From assembly GCF_023721835.1 (NCBI RefSeq), contig NZ_JAMKFE010000017.1, forward strand, positions 54,773 to 118,772: a stretch of DNA of 64,000 bases, written 5' to 3'. The notes under the pieces were generated by a model. The model searched no databases and was not told the DNA's origin. It worked only from the letters and a program-made list of their open reading frames with translations. Position numbers and translations under genes: made by a program. Position 1 is the first letter of the stretch, and each line of letters begins with the position of its first letter. This DNA is from Caldimonas mangrovi. GTDB taxonomy: Bacteria; Pseudomonadota; Gammaproteobacteria; Burkholderiales; Burkholderiaceae_C. This document shows positions 61,101 to 64,000 of this stretch, in pieces.

Positions 61101-61208
61101 GACGAAGCTCCTCGCTCAGCGGCAGATCACGGCAGGCTGCCCCGAGCATCAAGGTCATGGCGGACAGCGGCAGCGCCGCAAGACGGGTTCGCTGGACCTC
61201 CCCTCCAA

Positions 61209-61988
61209 GTGACGGGGTACCTGTTTGATTCCCCAGGGGCGCTGATGCAGCGCCTGCCTGGAATCCCAACGACCAAAACGACGGACTCAGTCCGCACTAC
61301 AGGGGGGAGCAGCTATGGGTCGGCCACTCACGGCAAGCGTATTGCGCGGGTCGGAGACAAAGTCACTTGTCCCCCAAAGGGGCACGGCAGGGTCACAACG
61401 ATCGCGACCGGTGATCCGACGCTCATCATCGATGGCGCGCCAGCTGCCCGGCATGGCGACCTTTGTGCATGCGGCGCGAAGCTTCTGGCCGGCCAATACA
61501 TCACCGTTGTAGACGAAGGCAACGACGTCGGCGCACAACAGTCTTCTTCACGGGCTGAAAGTGCAGCGGGAAGACCGTCAGCGGTCGAAACGCTTCACAC
61601 TGTCGTCCGTCTACGCCGTGAGGGATTCGAGTTCAAAACCCGGTCCGAGTGGAAGGCAAGAGCTCCGAAGAAGGATCTGGAGCTGGACTGGGGCCATCAT
61701 TCGATCGCCCTTCATCACGCCGGAAACAGCTTCAGTTGCAGCGCCGATGGCGCTGAGCAGTTGAGGCGCTCGCAGGAGCAGGAGATGGCCGGCATCTTCG
61801 ACGACGTCAGCTACCACTACGCCGTCGACTGCAATGGAGTCATCTACGAGCCGCGCGATATCCGCTTCAAGGGCGGCCACATCGACTCGGACAACAGCGG
61901 CGCGGTGGGCATCGTGCTGCTTGCGGATCTGTCACGCCGCGGAGAGGCCGAGATGCTCCGCAACGAACACGGATTGACTGCACCATGA
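61209..61988 (+). CDS. PAAR-domain N-acetylmuramoyl-L-alanine amidase-like effector
   Basis: Up to 259 residues. A PAAR tip domain (KRIARVGDKVTCPPKGHG, IDGAPAARHGDLCACGAKLL) is followed by an Amidase_2/PGRP-like domain. SIALHHAGNSF holds the first zinc His, and VSYHYAVDCNGVIYEPRD follows. This is the layout of type VI secretion peptidoglycan effectors. The start is doubtful. GTG 61209 or ATG 61245 give an odd leader, whereas the best ribosome site (GGGGAG, 61304-61309) serves ATG 61315 in another frame; adding one base near 61326 would give MGRPTHGKRIARVGDK. The C-terminus also ends before the expected last zinc-ligand segment. No other T6SS gene is visible. GC content drops here. Confidence 0.65.
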   Translation: MTGYLFDSPGALMQRLPGIPTTKTTDSVRTTGGSSYGSATHGKRIARVGDKVTCPPKGHGRVTTIATGDPTLIIDGAPAARHGDLCACGAKLLAGQYITVVDEGNDVGAQQSSSRAESAAGRPSAVETLHTVVRLRREGFEFKTRSEWKARAPKKDLELDWGHHSIALHHAGNSFSCSADGAEQLRRSQEQEMAGIFDDVSYHYAVDCNGVIYEPRDIRFKGGHIDSDNSGAVGIVLLADLSRRGEAEMLRNEHGLTAP

Positions 61989-62289
61989 AGAAGCGGGTCC
62001 TTCTTGCCATCCGGCTGGCGCTCGCCGTAGCGGTGGCCGGGAGCTACATGGGGCTCCAGGTTCGCTGGGAGCGAGACCAGATCACGCGCCGTCGCGTACA
62101 TATGACCCGTTCATCAAGAGGTCGCCTTCACTGCAGTTGGTTTTCGTTGATCCGCTCGATTGCGGATCATGCGAAGAGCGATCGGCGGCGACCGTGGACG
62201 AAAGCGAGCAGCAGTCGTTGAGGGCGTTCTGCGACGCCGGCAGGAACCGGCCGGTCTCAGGTCGGCTGCTGTTGCTGCCGAGCAAATAG
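61985..62289 (+). pseudogene. Frameshifted membrane-anchored partner (immunity-like) gene
   Basis: ATG 61985 overlaps the amidase stop (ATGA). The first frame gives a basic start and membrane helix (MKKRVLLAIRLALAVAVAGS, then GLQVRWERDQITRR). From about 62095 protein-like sequence continues in the frame two bases on: TYDPFIKRSPSLQLVFVDPL, DCGSCEERSAATVD, then RLLLLPSK and stop 62287-62289. Read across one frameshift this is a protein of about 100 residues with a periplasmic domain. That is what an immunity protein for a peptidoglycan amidase would look like. No family recognised. Confidence 0.5.
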
Positions 62290-62527
62290 CGAACGCGTCT
62301 TCGATGCAGTTCCCCGCCTGAGTCCGAGAGCGGCCAGTTCCGGTTGTTCAAGTAAGTCTGCTTTTCGGGGTATGGTCGAGCCGTTGCCGACCAAGAGCGG
62401 TCCGCGGCGGTGAGTTCGGTGTACAGGCGAGGGCGGGAGGCGCATACTGCCACTCCCAGGCGAGGCGAGACCATTCCGCCACCACCCGCTGCGACCGGCG
62501 CTACGCCGCAGCTATCAGGCCATCGCG

Positions 62528-63658
62528 ATGCGCGGCTTCCTTCTGAACAATCGCGCCGAACTCATTCAAAGATGCAAGGACAAGGTCGCGCGCAGGCCTT
62601 CGCGAGGCGCGACCCGCGCGCAGCTGGCGCACGGCATACCGATGTTCCTTGACCAACTGACACGGACGCTCGAAGCTGAGGGGCAGGGTGACGTTGCTGG
62701 CGGGCTGCGGATCTCCGGGCCGCCTGGCGGTGACGCCGCGGCGCTCTCAGAGGTAGGCATTTCGGCAACCGCTCATGGCGGTGAGCTACTTGGGCTGGGC
62801 TACACCGTCGACCAAGTGGTGCATGACTACGGCGACCTGTGCCAGGCCATCACCGACCTGGCCGTCGAACGAGACGCCCCATTCTCGGTCGACGAATTCC
62901 GGACACTGAACCGCTGCCTGGACAACGCGATTGCCGACGCAGTTACCGAGTTCGCCGCCCAACGCGACCTCGACGTGGCGCGGCGGCACGCCGAGCAAGA
63001 GAACGAACGGATCGGCTTCCTCGCGCATGAACTGCGCAACCATCTCCACGTCGCTAAGCTCGCATTCGCGGCCCTCGAATCGGGCAGGCTTCCAGTGGGC
63101 GGCTCGACCGGGGGGGTTCTGAAACGCAGCCTCGATTCCCTGGAAAGCTTGATCAACCGCTCGCTGGCATTTATTCGCGACGCTGCGCATGCGCCCTTGC
63201 ATCCGCCCGTCTTTTCTCTCGCTGCCTTCCTGGCGAACGCAGGCCGCGTCGCGGAGCTCTACGCAGCGGATACGGGTTGCACGCTTCGTGTTGCGCCGGT
63301 GGATGCACAGCTCGGGATCGAAGGCAACCGCGACCTACTTTCCGCGGCGCTTGGAAACCTTCTGCAAAACGCGTTCAAGTTCACCCAGCCATGCAGCGAA
63401 GTATCGCTGCGCGCGCACGTGTCCGACGCTTGGATTCTGATCGATGTGGAGGATCACTGCGGGGGTCTTCCACAAGGCCGCGCCGAGACGATGTTCGAGC
63501 CCTTCAGGCAAGGCTTTGACGACAAGCGCGGACTCGGGCTGGGGCTGTCGATCGCCAAGGAGAGCGTCGAGGCGGACGGCGGACGGTTGACTGTCCGGGA
63601 CATGCCTGGCAAGGGCTGCGTTTTCACCATCGCCCTGCCGCTGCGCAGGCTGGGATAG
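62528..63658 (+). CDS. Cytosolic sensor histidine kinase
   Basis: A 376-residue kinase without membrane spans. Residues about 1-145 form an all-helical RsbRD-like sensor (QVVHDYGDLCQAITDLAV). The H-box FLAHELRNHLHVAKLAF has His167. The ATPase domain shows N box NLLQNAFKFTQ, DHCGGLPQG, FEPFRQGFDDKRGLGLGLSI (in parts) and GKGCVFTIALPLR. No response regulator gene is adjacent. The 238 bases upstream (62290-62527) hold no gene, and no good ribosome site precedes ATG 62528. Confidence 0.85.
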   Translation: MRGFLLNNRAELIQRCKDKVARRPSRGATRAQLAHGIPMFLDQLTRTLEAEGQGDVAGGLRISGPPGGDAAALSEVGISATAHGGELLGLGYTVDQVVHDYGDLCQAITDLAVERDAPFSVDEFRTLNRCLDNAIADAVTEFAAQRDLDVARRHAEQENERIGFLAHELRNHLHVAKLAFAALESGRLPVGGSTGGVLKRSLDSLESLINRSLAFIRDAAHAPLHPPVFSLAAFLANAGRVAELYAADTGCTLRVAPVDAQLGIEGNRDLLSAALGNLLQNAFKFTQPCSEVSLRAHVSDAWILIDVEDHCGGLPQGRAETMFEPFRQGFDDKRGLGLGLSIAKESVEADGGRLTVRDMPGKGCVFTIALPLRRLG

Positions 63659-64000
63659 CCCGCCACGCTTCCCGGTCACGGGGGGGCTGGGACGGGCGTT
63701 CCGATCCTATTCGTTGCGCGACGGTGCCGCTGCCCTGCACGAGTCGATCGACTGCCGAGGTCCGGCGGTGGCCGACGATCTTCACTTCCCTTGGCGTTCC
63801 TGATGGGGCTGCTCGGCGCAGCGCATGCCCGGTTGGGACGGTGAAATTCCGGCGCTAGACGTCGGCAACGGGTCGAGGCCGTGTGGAAACCCCCGTTGAA
63901 GATGCCGCCAGCGGCATATCCCGACGCGACCGGCATCACTCTGCTGAGCACGACAAGCGAGCGCGGCTGAAAAAGGGCTATCGCCCTATGCCCTCATCGC
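63659..64000. other. Gene-free right edge
   Basis: These 342 bases contain only short open frames of low protein-like quality (for example 63676-63951 minus, rich in Arg/Pro/Ser without motif). I see nothing supported except the minus-strand terminator near 63971-63990, which implies a gene ending just beyond or at the window edge. Confidence 0.5.
63971..63990 (-). terminator. Intrinsic terminator for a gene entering from the right
   Basis: On the minus strand AGGGC-GATA-GCCCT (63987-63974) is followed at once by TTT, a short stem plus T run. In the same orientation ATGAGGGCATAG at the edge contains a possible stop (TAG) just before it. The stem is only five base pairs. Confidence 0.45.

Noticed and set aside
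61315..61512. 65-codon frame starting MGRPLTAS with a good ribosome site
   Set aside because: The ribosome site is good but the protein has no PAAR features; the PAAR domain is in the other frame. Treated as evidence for a frame anomaly, not as a gene.
63676..63951. 91-codon minus-strand frame at the right edge
   Set aside because: Low-complexity Arg/Pro/Ser sequence without ribosome site or motif.

Overview
The window is uniformly GC-rich, densely packed, Burkholderiales-type DNA. A tripartite-tricarboxylate (Bug) receptor, a minCDE operon, a PEP-CTERM protein, a DUF4212/ActP-type acetate symporter pair, FabV, a PHB-depolymerase-type esterase and an H-NS-like protein together suggest a free-living betaproteobacterium of the Rubrivivax/Leptothrix/Caldimonas kind. 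This is inference from gene content; there is no rRNA to check it. I see no tRNA, rRNA or CRISPR array.

Layout. 1-10,200: LeuE exporter, TetR regulator with a divergent ICMT-like methyltransferase, a chemoreceptor, a CBS protein, a LysR/Bug pair, and a divergent lipoprotein hydrolase with a textbook LysR box 65 bp upstream of its promoter; then a YafY/WYL regulator divergent from a GST. 10,200-13,030: an SDR, then an AbiE-like toxin-antitoxin pair behind an unusually AT-rich, operator-dense promoter. 13,060-19,060: a YadGH-like ABC exporter, a cytosolic-looking subtilase, a DeoR/YbjJ-like MFS pair and a GST. 19,080-20,730: a hipBA module with an apparently leaderless promoter. 20,730-23,510: MazG-like, YaeF-like, CopG regulator and PHB-depolymerase-like esterase. 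23,517-23,780: a 264-bp hairpin-rich element with 22-nt terminal inverted repeats. 23,777-28,672: a three-gene operon for the osmoprotectant dipeptide N-acetylglutaminylglutamine amide (NAGGN).

28,950-34,730: housekeeping and envelope genes (esterase, DUF445, PEP-CTERM, YihY, LoiP-like protease) and a DUF6973-like/lipoprotein pair. 34,989-36,879: minCDE. 37,056-45,950: a winged-helix/GHKL ATPase/DUF4325 fusion, MarR/thioesterase, aminotransferase, small zinc-ribbon and H-NS-like genes, a Vgb-like beta-propeller, NnrU, and the acetate-symporter operon with three helically phased upstream repeats and a strong terminator. 45,937-47,829 encodes the cNMP/CBS/DUF294 protein that commonly travels with that symporter. 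48,089-52,940: FabV, a kinase-fold protein, GNAT, bioB and a divergent GntR regulator. Two boxes matching the BioR operator mark a biotin-responsive switch.

52,940-64,000 is accessory and partly decayed: VOC proteins, acyltransferase, solo CheB, a frameshifted MAPEG gene, a LysR gene cut by a truncated IS481-type element, a Tat-exported histone-deacetylase-like amidohydrolase, a YdeI-like protein, a PAAR-amidase (type VI secretion effector type) with a frame anomaly at its start and a frameshifted membrane partner, and a cytosolic histidine kinase. The strongest leads for new biology are the AbiE-like locus, the 264-bp element, the BioR switch outside its usual clade, the GHKL/DUF4325 fusion and the two toxin/immunity-like pairs.
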